Shown here: positions 8,796-17,005 of the stretch, piece by piece | How positions within the stretch are numbered: position 1 is the first letter of the stretch | How the letters are laid out: every line of letters starts with the position of its first letter | From: Brachybacterium paraconglomeratum | GTDB lineage: Bacteria > Actinomycetota > Actinomycetes > Actinomycetales > Dermabacteraceae | DNA: 64,000 nucleotides | Direction: 5' to 3' | NCBI RefSeq assembly: GCF_003994255.1 | Contig: NZ_ML133852.1 | Span: forward strand, 1-64,000 | Made by a program: the position numbers and the translations under genes | The notes under the pieces: generated by a model | Seen by the model: the letters and a program-made list of their open reading frames with translations, nothing else | Databases searched by the model: none | Told to the model about the DNA's origin: nothing

Positions 8796-11351
8796 TCAGC
8801 GGTCCGCGATGTCGCCGACGTGGGTGATCGTGAGCACCGGCTCGCCGGCCTCGTCGGTCGCCTCCAGGTCGAGCTCCGCCTCGATCGCCCAGTCGTGATT
8901 CCCCTCCGGGTCGTCGAGCACCTGCCGGATCCGCCACAGCCGGGACTCCTCGGTGATCTGCAGCAGCTGCGGGGAGCGGGCGGAGCCGTCGATGCCGACC
9001 TCGTCATAGGTGTCGTAGTAGGCGTCCATCGCCTCCGCCCAGCGCTTCCGGTCCCAGCCGGAGGCGCCGTCGAGCTCGGCGAGCCGCTCCTCGCGCTCGA
9101 AGGCGAAGTGCTCCACGCGCTGCCACAGGGCGGCCCGCACCATCGTGCGCAGCACCTTCGTCTGGGCGGAGAGGCCGCGGGGGCTCGTCGGCCGGATCTC
9201 CGAGGCCCCGTCCTCGAGGTCCTCCGGATGGGTCAGCGCCTCCCACTCGTCCAGCAGCGAGGAGTCGATCCCGCGCACCAGCACCCCGAGCCACTCGATC
9301 ATGTCCTCGAGCTCCTCGGTGCGCAGGTCCTGCGGGACCGTGCGCCGCATCGCCTGGTAGGCGTCGGAGAGATAGCGCAGCACGATCCCCTCGGAGCGCT
9401 GCAGGCCGTAGCGCTGCACGAACTCGCTGAAGGTCTGCCCGGTCTCGTGGATCTCGCGCACCACGGACTTGGGGGAGAGGTCCTCGGCCCGCACCCAGGG
9501 CCGGCTGCGGGCGTAGATCTCGAGCGCGGCCTCGAGGTCCTCCTCGAGCGGCTTCGGCCAGGTGACCTCGTCCAGGCGCGCCATCCGCTCGGTGTACTCG
9601 ACCCCGTCGGCCTTGAGCTCGGCGAGCAGCTCGCCCCGGGCGGCGTTCTGCTGGGCCAGCAGGATCTGGCGCGGGTCCTCGAGGATGGCCTCGAGGATCG
9701 AGACGGTGTCCAGGGTGAGCGTCTCGGACTCCTCGTCCAGCGAGTCGATCATCGCGATCGCGAAGGTGGCCAGCGGCTGGTTCATCGTGAAGTCGAGCTG
9801 GAGGTCCTCGACCAGGGAGAAGCGACGCCCCAGATGATCCACCTCCTCGAGCACCTCGATGATCTCCGCGTCCCGCAGGCCGCGGAAGATCTCCACCGCC
9901 TCGCGCACCAGCTTCAGCTTCTGGGTGCGGGTCTGGTGGCTGGTCATGATCAGGTGGCGCCCGGCGGCGACCGCATCGCCCGGCCGCGCGATCAGCGCGA
10001 GCACCATCGAGGCGGTGATCCGCAGGTGCGGGCGCAGCGCCTCGGGCGGGTTCTCGACGAGCTTGGTGAGGTTCTCCTCGGACCAGCTCACCGCGCCCTC
10101 GGGGATGCGGGGCTTCGGCTCCTTCTTCCGCTTCTTCGCACTGTTGGGGGCCTTGCCGGCCTCCTCGCGGGCCCGCTGCTTGGCGCGCTCGCGCTCGAAC
10201 TCGATGGTCCACGTCGGCGCCTGCACCACGACGTGGCCGACGGTGTCGTACCCGGCGCGTCCCGCCCGCCCGGCGATCTGGTGGAACTCGCGGACGTTCA
10301 GCAAGCGCATCCGCTTGCCGTCGAACTTCGCGAGCCCCGTCAGCAGCACGGTGCGGATCGGCACGTTGATGCCCACGCCGAGGGTGTCGGTGCCGCAGAT
10401 GATCTTCAGCAGCCCGGACTGGGCGAGCTTCTCCACCAGGCGCCGGTACTTCGGGAGCATGCCGGCGTGGTGCACGCCGATGCCCTCGCGCACCAGGCGG
10501 GAGAGGATCTGTCCGAAGCCCTTGGAGAAGCGGAAATCGCCGATCAGCTCGCGGATCCGCTCCTTCTCCTCGGTGCTGAGGATCTTCCCGCCCTGCAGCG
10601 CCTGCGCCTGCTCGAGGGCCTCCTTCTGGGTGAAGTGGACGATGTACACCGGGGCGTCGCGGTCCTCGAGGATCGTCGTGATCGTGTCCGGCAGCGGTGT
10701 GAGCGACCAGCGGAAGTCCAGCGGCACGGGCCGCGGCGCATCGGCCACCACCGTCACGGCGCGCTCGGTGCGCTCCTCGAGGTCCTCCACGAAGAAGGAG
10801 ACGTCGCCGAGGGTCGCGCTCATCAGCACGAACTGGCAGCGGGGCAGCTCCACGAGCGGCACCTGCCAGGCCCAGCCGCGCTGCGAGTCGCCGTAGAAGT
10901 GGAACTCGTCCATCACCGCGAGCCCCACCTCGGAGCCGGGACCGTCGCGCAGGGCGTGGTTGGCGAAGATCTCGGCGGTGCACACGATGATCGGCGCATC
11001 GTGGTTCACCGCGGAGTCGCCGGTCATCATGCCCACGTTCTCGGCGCCGAACTGCGCGACGAGGTCGAAGAACTTCTCGCTCACCAGCGCCTTGATGGGG
11101 GCGGTGTAGTACGAGCGCTCACCGCGGGCCATCGCGGCGAAGATCGCGGCGTAGGCGATCGTGGTCTTGCCCGAGCCGGTGGGGGTCGCGGCGATCACGT
11201 GGTCCCCGGCCGCGATGGCGAGCAGCGCCTCCTCCTGGTGGGGGTAGAGGGTGCGGCCGACCGATTCCTGCGCGGAGACGAACCCGTCGACGATGGCGTC
11301 CTGAGCGTTCTCGGCGGTGCGCGGGGGGAGGAAGGGCGTCAGGCTCGGCAT
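8796..11351 (-). CDS. DEAD/DEAH-box RNA helicase, Ski2-like with DUF3516 C-terminal domain
   Basis: 851 aa from the ATG at 11351. Walker A is ATPTGSGKT (residues 55-63), motif II is DEFH (148-151), motif III is MSATLGD, and the second RecA domain carries GTDTLGVGINVP and QIAGRAGRAGYD. The layout, including YYTAPIKALVSEKFF and the long C-terminal region, matches the actinobacterial DUF3516 helicases. It probably unwinds structured RNA or RNA-DNA in an ATP-dependent manner; the substrate is unknown. An ATG 6 nt after a CAGACT box suggests a leaderless transcript. The open frame extends to 11501, but the extra N-terminus is basic/low-complexity and not family-like, so I did not use it. Confidence 0.88.
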   Translation of the reverse strand: MPSLTPFLPPRTAENAQDAIVDGFVSAQESVGRTLYPHQEEALLAIAAGDHVIAATPTGSGKTTIAYAAIFAAMARGERSYYTAPIKALVSEKFFDLVAQFGAENVGMMTGDSAVNHDAPIIVCTAEIFANHALRDGPGSEVGLAVMDEFHFYGDSQRGWAWQVPLVELPRCQFVLMSATLGDVSFFVEDLEERTERAVTVVADAPRPVPLDFRWSLTPLPDTITTILEDRDAPVYIVHFTQKEALEQAQALQGGKILSTEEKERIRELIGDFRFSKGFGQILSRLVREGIGVHHAGMLPKYRRLVEKLAQSGLLKIICGTDTLGVGINVPIRTVLLTGLAKFDGKRMRLLNVREFHQIAGRAGRAGYDTVGHVVVQAPTWTIEFERERAKQRAREEAGKAPNSAKKRKKEPKPRIPEGAVSWSEENLTKLVENPPEALRPHLRITASMVLALIARPGDAVAAGRHLIMTSHQTRTQKLKLVREAVEIFRGLRDAEIIEVLEEVDHLGRRFSLVEDLQLDFTMNQPLATFAIAMIDSLDEESETLTLDTVSILEAILEDPRQILLAQQNAARGELLAELKADGVEYTERMARLDEVTWPKPLEEDLEAALEIYARSRPWVRAEDLSPKSVVREIHETGQTFSEFVQRYGLQRSEGIVLRYLSDAYQAMRRTVPQDLRTEELEDMIEWLGVLVRGIDSSLLDEWEALTHPEDLEDGASEIRPTSPRGLSAQTKVLRTMVRAALWQRVEHFAFEREERLAELDGASGWDRKRWAEAMDAYYDTYDEVGIDGSARSPQLLQITEESRLWRIRQVLDDPEGNHDWAIEAELDLEATDEAGEPVLTITHVGDIADR

Positions 11352-11357
11352 GGGCCC

Positions 11358-11363
11358 AGTCTG
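11358..11363 (-). promoter_or_regulatory. -10-like box CAGACT for a leaderless helicase mRNA
   Basis: On the minus strand CAGACT is followed by 6 nt and then the ATG of the DUF3516 helicase at 11351. This matches the spacing seen at several other genes of the window and leaves no room for a Shine-Dalgarno sequence in the mRNA. Confidence 0.5.
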
Positions 11364-11429
11364 CCAGGGTGCTCCGCAGGCGGACGGCGCTACGCTCGAC
11401 GCGCCCGCCCCGCCGACGGAAGGACGACG

Positions 11430-11687
11430 ATGCCTGCACGACGCTCCGAGGACCCCTCCCTCACCGACGCCGAGAAGAGCGGCGAGGGGGCGCGGGAGCA
11501 CTGGGACGAGGCCGCCCGCGCCGCCGCCCGCCCCACCCCGCTCCAGCGATCGTTACCTGATCGTGACAATGCTGCGGACGACACCTCCGGGGCCCTGTCG
11601 GCCGACGATGTCGAATCCGCCGCGGCCTGCGAGGACGACGGGGACGCCCCGGGAGCTTCCAGCGGTCAGGAAGCTACCGACCAGTAG
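11430..11687 (+). CDS. Small acidic hypothetical protein
   Basis: 85 aa, rich in Asp, Glu, Ala and Ser, with no signal peptide, membrane segment or known motif. The ATG at 11430 is preceded by GGAAGGACGAC, an acceptable ribosome binding site, and a TACGCT box lies at 11391-11396. It is divergent from the helicase with an intergenic gap of about 78 bp. The segment AREHWDEAARAAARPTPLQRSL is the only part that looks ordered. Composition is normal for the genome. It could be a real small protein or a chance frame. Confidence 0.45.
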   Translation: MPARRSEDPSLTDAEKSGEGAREHWDEAARAAARPTPLQRSLPDRDNAADDTSGALSADDVESAAACEDDGDAPGASSGQEATDQ

Positions 11688-11743
11688 TAGGCGTCCCGGA
11701 CGTCGAATCGGACAGAAGCGGACGACCGGGAACTCCCGGGCGG

Positions 11744-11770
11744 AGTGACCTCTCTCACGTCACGTAGCGT
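11744..11770 (+). promoter_or_regulatory. CRP/GlxR-like half-palindrome and -10 box upstream of the secreted protease
   Basis: GTGA-CCTCTC-TCAC (11745-11758) keeps the core GTGA-N6-TCAC of the CRP/GlxR operator. A -10-like TAGCGT lies at 11765-11770. The distance from the first G of GTGA to the -10 is 20 bp, exactly as at the promoter of the NPQ peptide (8351 to 8371). Outer bases of the palindrome (A and G) deviate from consensus, so affinity may be lower. Confidence 0.5.
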
Positions 11771-11833
11771 GCGGTCACGGCCCTGCAGGGTCGTCATCCC
11801 ACCCCCGTTGTCCCGCTGTCGAAAGGCACTCCC

Positions 11834-12772
11834 GTGACGCACTCCACCGTTCTCCGTCGCTGCACCAGACTCCTGGGCGGTGCCGCCCTCGTCGCGGGCC
11901 TCGCCGTCGGCGGCGCCGGCGCCGCCACCGCGGACGGCTCCGACGTCGAGCGCACCGAGCTCTCCGGCACCGCGCAGACCGACGCGCACGGCTACTGGAC
12001 CTCCGAGCGCATGGAGGCCGCGATCCCCGCCGACGACCTCGCGCCCGAGGACGCCCCGTCGCACGCGGACGTCGAGAAGGGCGAGCCCACCACCGTCCAG
12101 GGCCGCAGCGCCGAGGCGCCGGGCAAGAACAAGAAGGCCGCCGAGTCGAAGGACACCGTCGGCAAGGTCTTCTTCACCCAGGGCGGCCAGGACTACGTCT
12201 GCTCCGGCAACTCCGTCGCCTCCTCGAACGGCTCGACCGTCTCGACCGCCGGGCACTGCGTCAACGACGCCGGCACCTGGGCCACCAACTGGGTCTTCGT
12301 GCCCGGCTACGACCACGGCGACGCCCCCTACGGCACCTGGGCCGCGACCGATCTCGTCTCCACCGACGAGTGGGTCTCCGGCGAGGACATCAGCTACGAC
12401 GTCGCCTTCGCGACCGTGAGCCCCGAGAGCGGCAGCGGCACCCTCGAGGACGCCGTCGGCTCCACCTCGATCGCCTTCAACCGCGAGCGGGGCGCCGACT
12501 ACGACGCCTACGGCTACCCGGCCGCCGCGCCCTTCGACGGCGAGTCCCTCGAGAGCTGCTCCGGCACCGCGAGCGACGACACCATCGGCGGCACCCTCTC
12601 CCAGGGCATCTCCTGCGACATGACCGGCGGCTCCTCCGGCGGGCCCTGGTTCCTCGGCGACGGGGCGCAGAACTCCGTGAACAGCTTCGGCTACAACGGC
12701 CAGGCGAACGTGATGTACGGCCCGTACTTCGGCGCCGAGGCGCAGGCCGCCTACGACGAGGCGGCCGCCTGA
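11834..12772 (+). CDS. Secreted trypsin-like serine protease (S1 family)
   Basis: 312 aa. A signal peptide (residues 1-33, hydrophobic LLGGAALVAGLAVGGAGAATA) is followed by an acidic pro-region of about 75 residues and a chymotrypsin-fold domain from about residue 108. The catalytic triad is His141 (STAGHC), Asp189 (SYDVAFA) and Ser268 (GGSSGGPW). Cys123/Cys142 and Cys242/Cys261 can form the two usual disulphides. The pro-region implies export as a zymogen. It resembles the V8/glutamyl-endopeptidase-like proteases of actinobacteria. The GTG at 11834 follows GAAAGGCACTCCC. It is monocistronic with a terminator directly downstream, and its promoter is built like that of the NPQ-peptide gene. 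Confidence 0.9.
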   Translation: MTHSTVLRRCTRLLGGAALVAGLAVGGAGAATADGSDVERTELSGTAQTDAHGYWTSERMEAAIPADDLAPEDAPSHADVEKGEPTTVQGRSAEAPGKNKKAAESKDTVGKVFFTQGGQDYVCSGNSVASSNGSTVSTAGHCVNDAGTWATNWVFVPGYDHGDAPYGTWAATDLVSTDEWVSGEDISYDVAFATVSPESGSGTLEDAVGSTSIAFNRERGADYDAYGYPAAAPFDGESLESCSGTASDDTIGGTLSQGISCDMTGGSSGGPWFLGDGAQNSVNSFGYNGQANVMYGPYFGAEAQAAYDEAAA

Positions 12773-12790
12773 GCGCAGCCCCACCCCTGA

Positions 12791-12824
12791 GAAGGGCCGG
12801 CATCCCGCGGGGTGCCGGCCCTTC
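12791..12824. terminator. Hairpin terminator after the protease gene
   Basis: A 12-bp perfect stem (12791-12802 with 12813-12824) with a 10-nt GC-rich loop. It lies between the protease (+) and the convergent gene ending at 12832 (-), so it probably acts in both directions. Confidence 0.8.
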
Positions 12825-12831
12825 CAGCGTC

Positions 12832-13764
12832 TCAGCGCGCGCCGGGCGTGCTCGCCTCGAGCCCCTCGAGCTCGGCGAGGATCCGCTCGCGCAGCGCGTC
12901 GGCCCCGGCGGCCAGCTCCCGCTGGCGCCGCACGTACTCCGCCTTCCCGCGCGGGGTCTCGATCGGCACCACCCCGTAGCCCAGCGGCCGCACGTCGTAC
13001 GGGCTCGCCTCCATGTCCAGCACCCGCGTGGCGCGGGCGTGCTCGAAGCAGTCCAGCACCAGGTCCGAGGGCAGCAGCGGCGTGAGCTTCATGGCCCACT
13101 TGTACAGGTCCATCCCCACGTGCAGGCAGGCCGGGTTGTCATTGTCGACCTGCGTCGCACGGGTCGGCTCCATGGCGTTCCGCGGCGCGGCCGACGGGGT
13201 GAAGAAGCGGAACGCGTCCAGGTGCGAGCAGATCAGGTTCTCCCGCTCCACGACAGCGTCGGTCTCGGCGGGGGTCAGGCGCAGCGGCAGGTCCTCATGC
13301 CGCTGTCCGCCCTCGGGGACCCGGTGCACCATCGCCCACTCGTGCAGCCCGAAGCAGCCGAACTCCGGCCGGCGCCGCGTGAGCGTCGAGGCCCGCAGCA
13401 GCCGCGTCATGAACGAGAAGGCAGAGGCCCGCTCCGCCAGATACCGCGCGACATCCGCCCGCCGCACCGCCTTCGGGCCGGGCGACTCCACGTACCAGGA
13501 CCGCCTCCCCGCCTCGTCCACATCGGCGATGACCGGGTTCCCGTCGGCATCGAGATCGGCCGACGCCTCGTATCCCACCCGCCATCCGGGGTGCCAGCGC
13601 CGCAGCCGAGCGGGGGAGAAGGGGTAGTAGGTGAACAGGAAGTCCTCCACCGCATGCTTCTCGCCGCGCTGCTTCCGCTGCCGATGCGCGGCGGTCAGCG
13701 CATCGGCCCGCTCCTCGTGCGCCGTGCGCGCAGCTGCGGCCTCCGCGGCCGTCAGCACCGTCAC
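12832..13764 (-). CDS. Conserved actinobacterial protein usually annotated as 3-methyladenine DNA glycosylase
   Basis: 310 aa. The pattern KHAVEDFLFTYYPFSPARLRRWHPG, GCFGLHEWAMVH and HVGMDLYKWAMKL matches a conserved actinobacterial family that databases label 3-methyladenine DNA glycosylase. I see no helix-hairpin-helix or AlkA/Tag motif, so the enzymatic label is weak. The GTG start at 13764 overlaps the stop of the upstream membrane protein by 4 bp (GTGA), which fixes the start and implies coupling. If the label is right, it would excise alkylated bases; otherwise its function is unknown. Confidence 0.65.
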   Translation of the reverse strand: MTVLTAAEAAAARTAHEERADALTAAHRQRKQRGEKHAVEDFLFTYYPFSPARLRRWHPGWRVGYEASADLDADGNPVIADVDEAGRRSWYVESPGPKAVRRADVARYLAERASAFSFMTRLLRASTLTRRRPEFGCFGLHEWAMVHRVPEGGQRHEDLPLRLTPAETDAVVERENLICSHLDAFRFFTPSAAPRNAMEPTRATQVDNDNPACLHVGMDLYKWAMKLTPLLPSDLVLDCFEHARATRVLDMEASPYDVRPLGYGVVPIETPRGKAEYVRRQRELAAGADALRERILAELEGLEASTPGAR

Positions 13765-14306
13765 CGCCCGAACTCCCCGGCCAGATAGCGCCGATGCGCG
13801 TCGATCGCCGCGAGGGTGCAGCGGGTCGGCGACGTCCCGTCGGCCCCGTGGGCCGTCGGCATCTCTCCCCGCCACAGGGCGAAGTTCATCGAGGTGGCGG
13901 GCGGCCTGACGGTGGACCCGTCCGCGAGGACGATCTCGGTGGCGCGCGGAGCGCGGAAGGTCGCGGGTCCCACACGGACCAGCCGGATCTGAGACCACGG
14001 CAGACGACGCGTGCTGAGGTGCGAGGCGACCTCGATCCCCGCCGTGGTCACGGTGAAGCGCTGCCTCATGGTGATCACGAACATGCAGCTGACCAGCAGG
14101 ATGAGGAGTCCGGCGACGAGGCCGAGCACGATCCCTGCGGTGGAGCCCGAGGTCGCTCCGAGCACAGCGACCAGGATCGCCAGGGGCAGCAGGACCAGCA
14201 CGGCGAGCGCGATCGCGACGATCAGGGACCAGGGGCGCTCCGGCGCGCGGAAGAGGACGACCGGGGTGCTGGGGCGGGACGACGACACGTCTCCATGATG
14301 CCGCAC
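13761..14306 (-). CDS. Membrane protein with a PH-like (bacterial PH) domain
   Basis: 181 aa. Two adjacent hydrophobic helices lie at about residues 28-50 and 55-80. They are followed by a beta-rich region of the bacterial PH type (QRFTVTTAGIEVASHLSTRRLPWSQIRLVRVGP) whose RRLPWSQI motif is common in such proteins. The C-terminal 40 residues are soluble. Start is uncertain: GTG at 14306 or GTG at 14288. It is the first gene of a two-gene minus-strand unit with the putative glycosylase. The role is unknown. Confidence 0.65.
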   Translation of the reverse strand: MRHHGDVSSSRPSTPVVLFRAPERPWSLIVAIALAVLVLLPLAILVAVLGATSGSTAGIVLGLVAGLLILLVSCMFVITMRQRFTVTTAGIEVASHLSTRRLPWSQIRLVRVGPATFRAPRATEIVLADGSTVRPPATSMNFALWRGEMPTAHGADGTSPTRCTLAAIDAHRRYLAGEFGR

Positions 14307-14400
14307 GGTCCCGAGCGCACGAGCTGATGGGGAGTGCTCCCCATCGCGGGCGGCGGCCTCGCTGTCTAGGCTTCACCCGACGACATGGCGAGAGGGCGGG

Positions 14401-15351
14401 GTGGGGATCATGACTTTCCTGGGGGCGGACACCGAGGCGCTTCGGGCACAGGCGGAGCTCACGGGGAGCGGGGCGCGTCAGCTCGAGGGGCTGGCGCTCC
14501 GGATCGGCATCGCCGTGCGCACGGCGACCTGGATCGGCCCCGACGCCGACCGGTTCCGCGACGACTTCGAGAGCCGGGTGCGGGAGCGCATCGAGGAGGC
14601 CCTGGAGGATCTGCGGCGACGTCTCGAGGAGCTCCAGCGCGAGGCCGAGGAGCAGGACCAGGCCAGCGACGGGGACGGCGGCGGGTCGCTCTGGGACACC
14701 ATCGGCAGGTGGCTCGAGGAGTACGAGCCGCTCGAGAGCGACGGCTTCTGGGGTGATCTCCTCGGCGACAACGGCCTGCTGGGCCTGGATATCTTCGCCG
14801 GGGTCACCTCTGCGATCGATGTGGCCGGGATGTTCGACCTGGGCACCTTCGGCGACGTCCTCAACCTCGTCGGCGACGCCGCCACCATGGGCATCGCGAT
14901 GTACGACGGGCTCCAGGCCTTCCAGGACGGCGATCTGTTCGGGGTGCTCGACGCGGGCATCACCTACGGCATCAACGGGCTGGACATGGCGTTCACGGCT
15001 GTCGGCATGATCCCCCACCCCGTGACGAAGATCGTCGGCGGCGTGGGCGGGATCGCCACCGGGGCCCTGGATATCGGGTGGAACGCCCTCACCGTCGCGA
15101 CGGCGCACAATCCGGACTCGATCGGAGGCGGATCGCCGACTCGAGCACTGCTGGAGATGCCGGGGCACACGGTCGAGCAGCTCACGGGTTGGAGCGGCCT
15201 CCGCGAGGGGACCGACACCGTGCTCGGCGGGGCCGAGGACCTCTTCAGCGACGGCAGCGAGGCCATCAGGGACGCGGTGCCCATCCTCGACCCGATCATC
15301 GACATGCCGCAGCGAGGCGTCGAGGCCGTCGGGGACCTCATCTTCGGCTGA
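14401..15351 (+). CDS. WXG100-like protein with hydrophobic C-terminal domain, putative type VII secretion substrate
   Basis: 316 aa. Residues 1-95 resemble an ESX/WXG100 helical hairpin: LGADTEALRAQAEL, then the turn WIGPDADRF (the W-x-G is WIG, residues 44-46), then a long charged amphipathic helix with RERIEEALEDLRRRLEELQREAEEQ. A Gly/Asp linker follows. The C-terminal 200 residues contain glycine-rich hydrophobic segments (DIFAGVTSAIDVAGMFDLG, GGVGGIATGALDIGW). No nuclease, ADP-ribosyltransferase or deaminase motif is visible. No ESX machinery is in the window. The ATG at 14410 is an equally good start. It converges on an unrelated unknown gene. Confidence 0.75.
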   Translation: MGIMTFLGADTEALRAQAELTGSGARQLEGLALRIGIAVRTATWIGPDADRFRDDFESRVRERIEEALEDLRRRLEELQREAEEQDQASDGDGGGSLWDTIGRWLEEYEPLESDGFWGDLLGDNGLLGLDIFAGVTSAIDVAGMFDLGTFGDVLNLVGDAATMGIAMYDGLQAFQDGDLFGVLDAGITYGINGLDMAFTAVGMIPHPVTKIVGGVGGIATGALDIGWNALTVATAHNPDSIGGGSPTRALLEMPGHTVEQLTGWSGLREGTDTVLGGAEDLFSDGSEAIRDAVPILDPIIDMPQRGVEAVGDLIFG

Positions 15352-15367
15352 ATGCGGCGACCTCGGA

Positions 15368-16231
15368 TCAGTCCGCGCTGAGGAACTCCACGAGCTGGGC
15401 ACGCAGGTCGTCGCGACCCACCCGCACGGCATCGAGCACGGAGAGCTCCAGGGACTGGTCCTCCGACGTCGGGTCCGCGGGCTGGAGCGCTACCGGGGAG
15501 CTGCCGTCGTGCACCACCCAGAGCATCCGACGTTCTCCCTCCGCGCGGTCCTCGACGAGGATCTGCACCCGCCGGACGGGGGAGGCGAGGATCGCCCCGA
15601 GATCACTGTCGGCGAGGAGCTCCTCGAAGGTCCCGGAGCGGACTTCCTGGGCGGCCTCGCCGACCGGTGCGCCGTCGAGCTCCGGGTCGCCCAGCATCCA
15701 GAGAGCCTGGACCCGGGCGGCGCTGTCGGCCGTGCTCATCGTGAAGTGGTGGATCCCGTTGGCGGAGATCTGCTCCTGCATCACCGACCCGTCGAGGTCG
15801 GCGAAGGCCTGCACCGCGCCGCGCGCCGGGTCGTCGAGGTCGTTCAGGGTCACGCGTCGCCGCGAGTAGACCCGACGCCCCACGATCCCGGCCGGCAGCG
15901 CGGCGGGCAGGAGGTCGTCGGGATCGCCCACCGGTTCGCGGCCCTCGACTGACGCGAGCGTGCGCTCCGGCGCCACGCCGCCGCTCGCGAGCTGGCCGCG
16001 CACCGCGGAGGACAGGAGCAGCTCACGCTCGGCATCGCTTCCCGCCGATCGGTCGAGCCACGGTGTGAGCAGCGCCGGAGGATCCCCTGCCCCGTGCAGC
16101 ACCACCAGCTGCTCGTCGGTCAGGCTGCCCAGCGCCGTGGGGCCGGGATCAGCGTGCCGCGCCAGCGCGGCGGCCGCGGTCGCGATGCGTCGCTCACGAG
16201 TGGTGCTGGTCGAGTCCGCGCTCTCGGTCAT
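15368..16231 (-). CDS. Hypothetical protein convergent with the WXG100-like gene
   Basis: 287 aa, soluble, not recognised. The ATG at 16231 is chosen because GGGGGATCACC precedes it; an ATG at 16252 would add seven residues. The N-terminal half is Ala-rich helical (AAALARHADPG...DEQLVVLHGAGDPPALL). The C-terminal half is beta-rich (ARGAVQAFADLDGSVMQEQISANGIHHFTMSTAD) followed by RVQILVEDRAEGERRMLWVVHDGSS. Size and alpha/beta layout are loosely like EspG-type ESX chaperones, but I see no clear signature. It ends 17 bp from the end of the WXG100-like gene. An immunity or chaperone role is only a guess from position. Confidence 0.65.
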   Translation of the reverse strand: MTESADSTSTTRERRIATAAAALARHADPGPTALGSLTDEQLVVLHGAGDPPALLTPWLDRSAGSDAERELLLSSAVRGQLASGGVAPERTLASVEGREPVGDPDDLLPAALPAGIVGRRVYSRRRVTLNDLDDPARGAVQAFADLDGSVMQEQISANGIHHFTMSTADSAARVQALWMLGDPELDGAPVGEAAQEVRSGTFEELLADSDLGAILASPVRRVQILVEDRAEGERRMLWVVHDGSSPVALQPADPTSEDQSLELSVLDAVRVGRDDLRAQLVEFLSAD

Positions 16232-16444
16232 GGTGATCCCCCGATCGGTCATGGGAGCAGAGTACGTGGCACGGCGAGGTGACCTGGAGCTGGCTCGCCC
16301 CTCGTCCAGGACGCCGTCGGCGTCGGCAGGTCGAGCAGTGCTTCCTCCCCAACGCCCCGCCGTCCACATCGCGCGCAGGGCAGGTGTGCGGGCGCAGAGC
16401 CGCCCGTAGCGTTCCGGGACATCGCCCCTGAAAGGAGCCCCCCG

Positions 16445-16975
16445 ATGTCCGGCATCGACTTCGACTGCCGCGCCTGCGCGGCGACCCACCTCGGCACTGA
16501 CGGCACCAGGGACCGGCCCTGGCCGGTGCTGTCCTTCGCGGTCCCGGACCTCGTGCTCCGGCTCGCCCCGCACGAGCTCCGTGACGCCGAGATCACCGAC
16601 GACCTGTGCTGGATCGAGCGCCCCGAGGGGGCCGAGCAGTACGTGCGGGTGTCGATGCACGTGCCGATCCGCGACGACCCCGAGCGCCGCATGGAGTACT
16701 CGCCATGGGTGTCCCTGGCCGAGGAGGACGTCCTCGACATCCTCGATCACCTCGGGGACGAGGCCTATCGCACGGTCTACCCGGGCCGCCTCGCGAGCGC
16801 GCTGCCGGGCTACGAGACGGCGGGCCCCGTGTCGGTCCTCGTGCACTCTCGCGGCGACCTCCGCCCGCTGATCGGCCCCGATCCCACGAACGAGAGCCCG
16901 CTCGGGCGCGACCTCCTGGGCGGCATCACCCGGGAGGAGGCCGAGCTGCGCATCCGTGCCTTCCTGCTCCGGTGA
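16445..16975 (+). CDS. DUF2199 domain protein
   Basis: 176 aa, soluble. It begins with a CxxC-type motif (FDCRACAATH) and contains the DUF2199 pattern YVRVSMHVPI...YSPWVSLAEEDVLDIL, then SALPGYE and VSVLVHSRGDLRPLIGPD. The ATG at 16445 follows GAAAGGAGCCCCCCG. No biochemical function is known for the family. It is a single gene, with 190 bp of unremarkable intergenic sequence upstream and the minus-strand LLM oxidoreductase downstream. Confidence 0.85.
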   Translation: MSGIDFDCRACAATHLGTDGTRDRPWPVLSFAVPDLVLRLAPHELRDAEITDDLCWIERPEGAEQYVRVSMHVPIRDDPERRMEYSPWVSLAEEDVLDILDHLGDEAYRTVYPGRLASALPGYETAGPVSVLVHSRGDLRPLIGPDPTNESPLGRDLLGGITREEAELRIRAFLLR

Positions 16976-17005
16976 GGCGCGGCGAGGGGCGAAGGGGAGA
17001 GGTTC

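Noticed and set aside
11352..11501. N-terminal extension of the DUF3516 helicase
   Set aside because: The extra residues are not family-like, would overlap the divergent small gene, and the ATG at 11351 has a suitably spaced -10 box.
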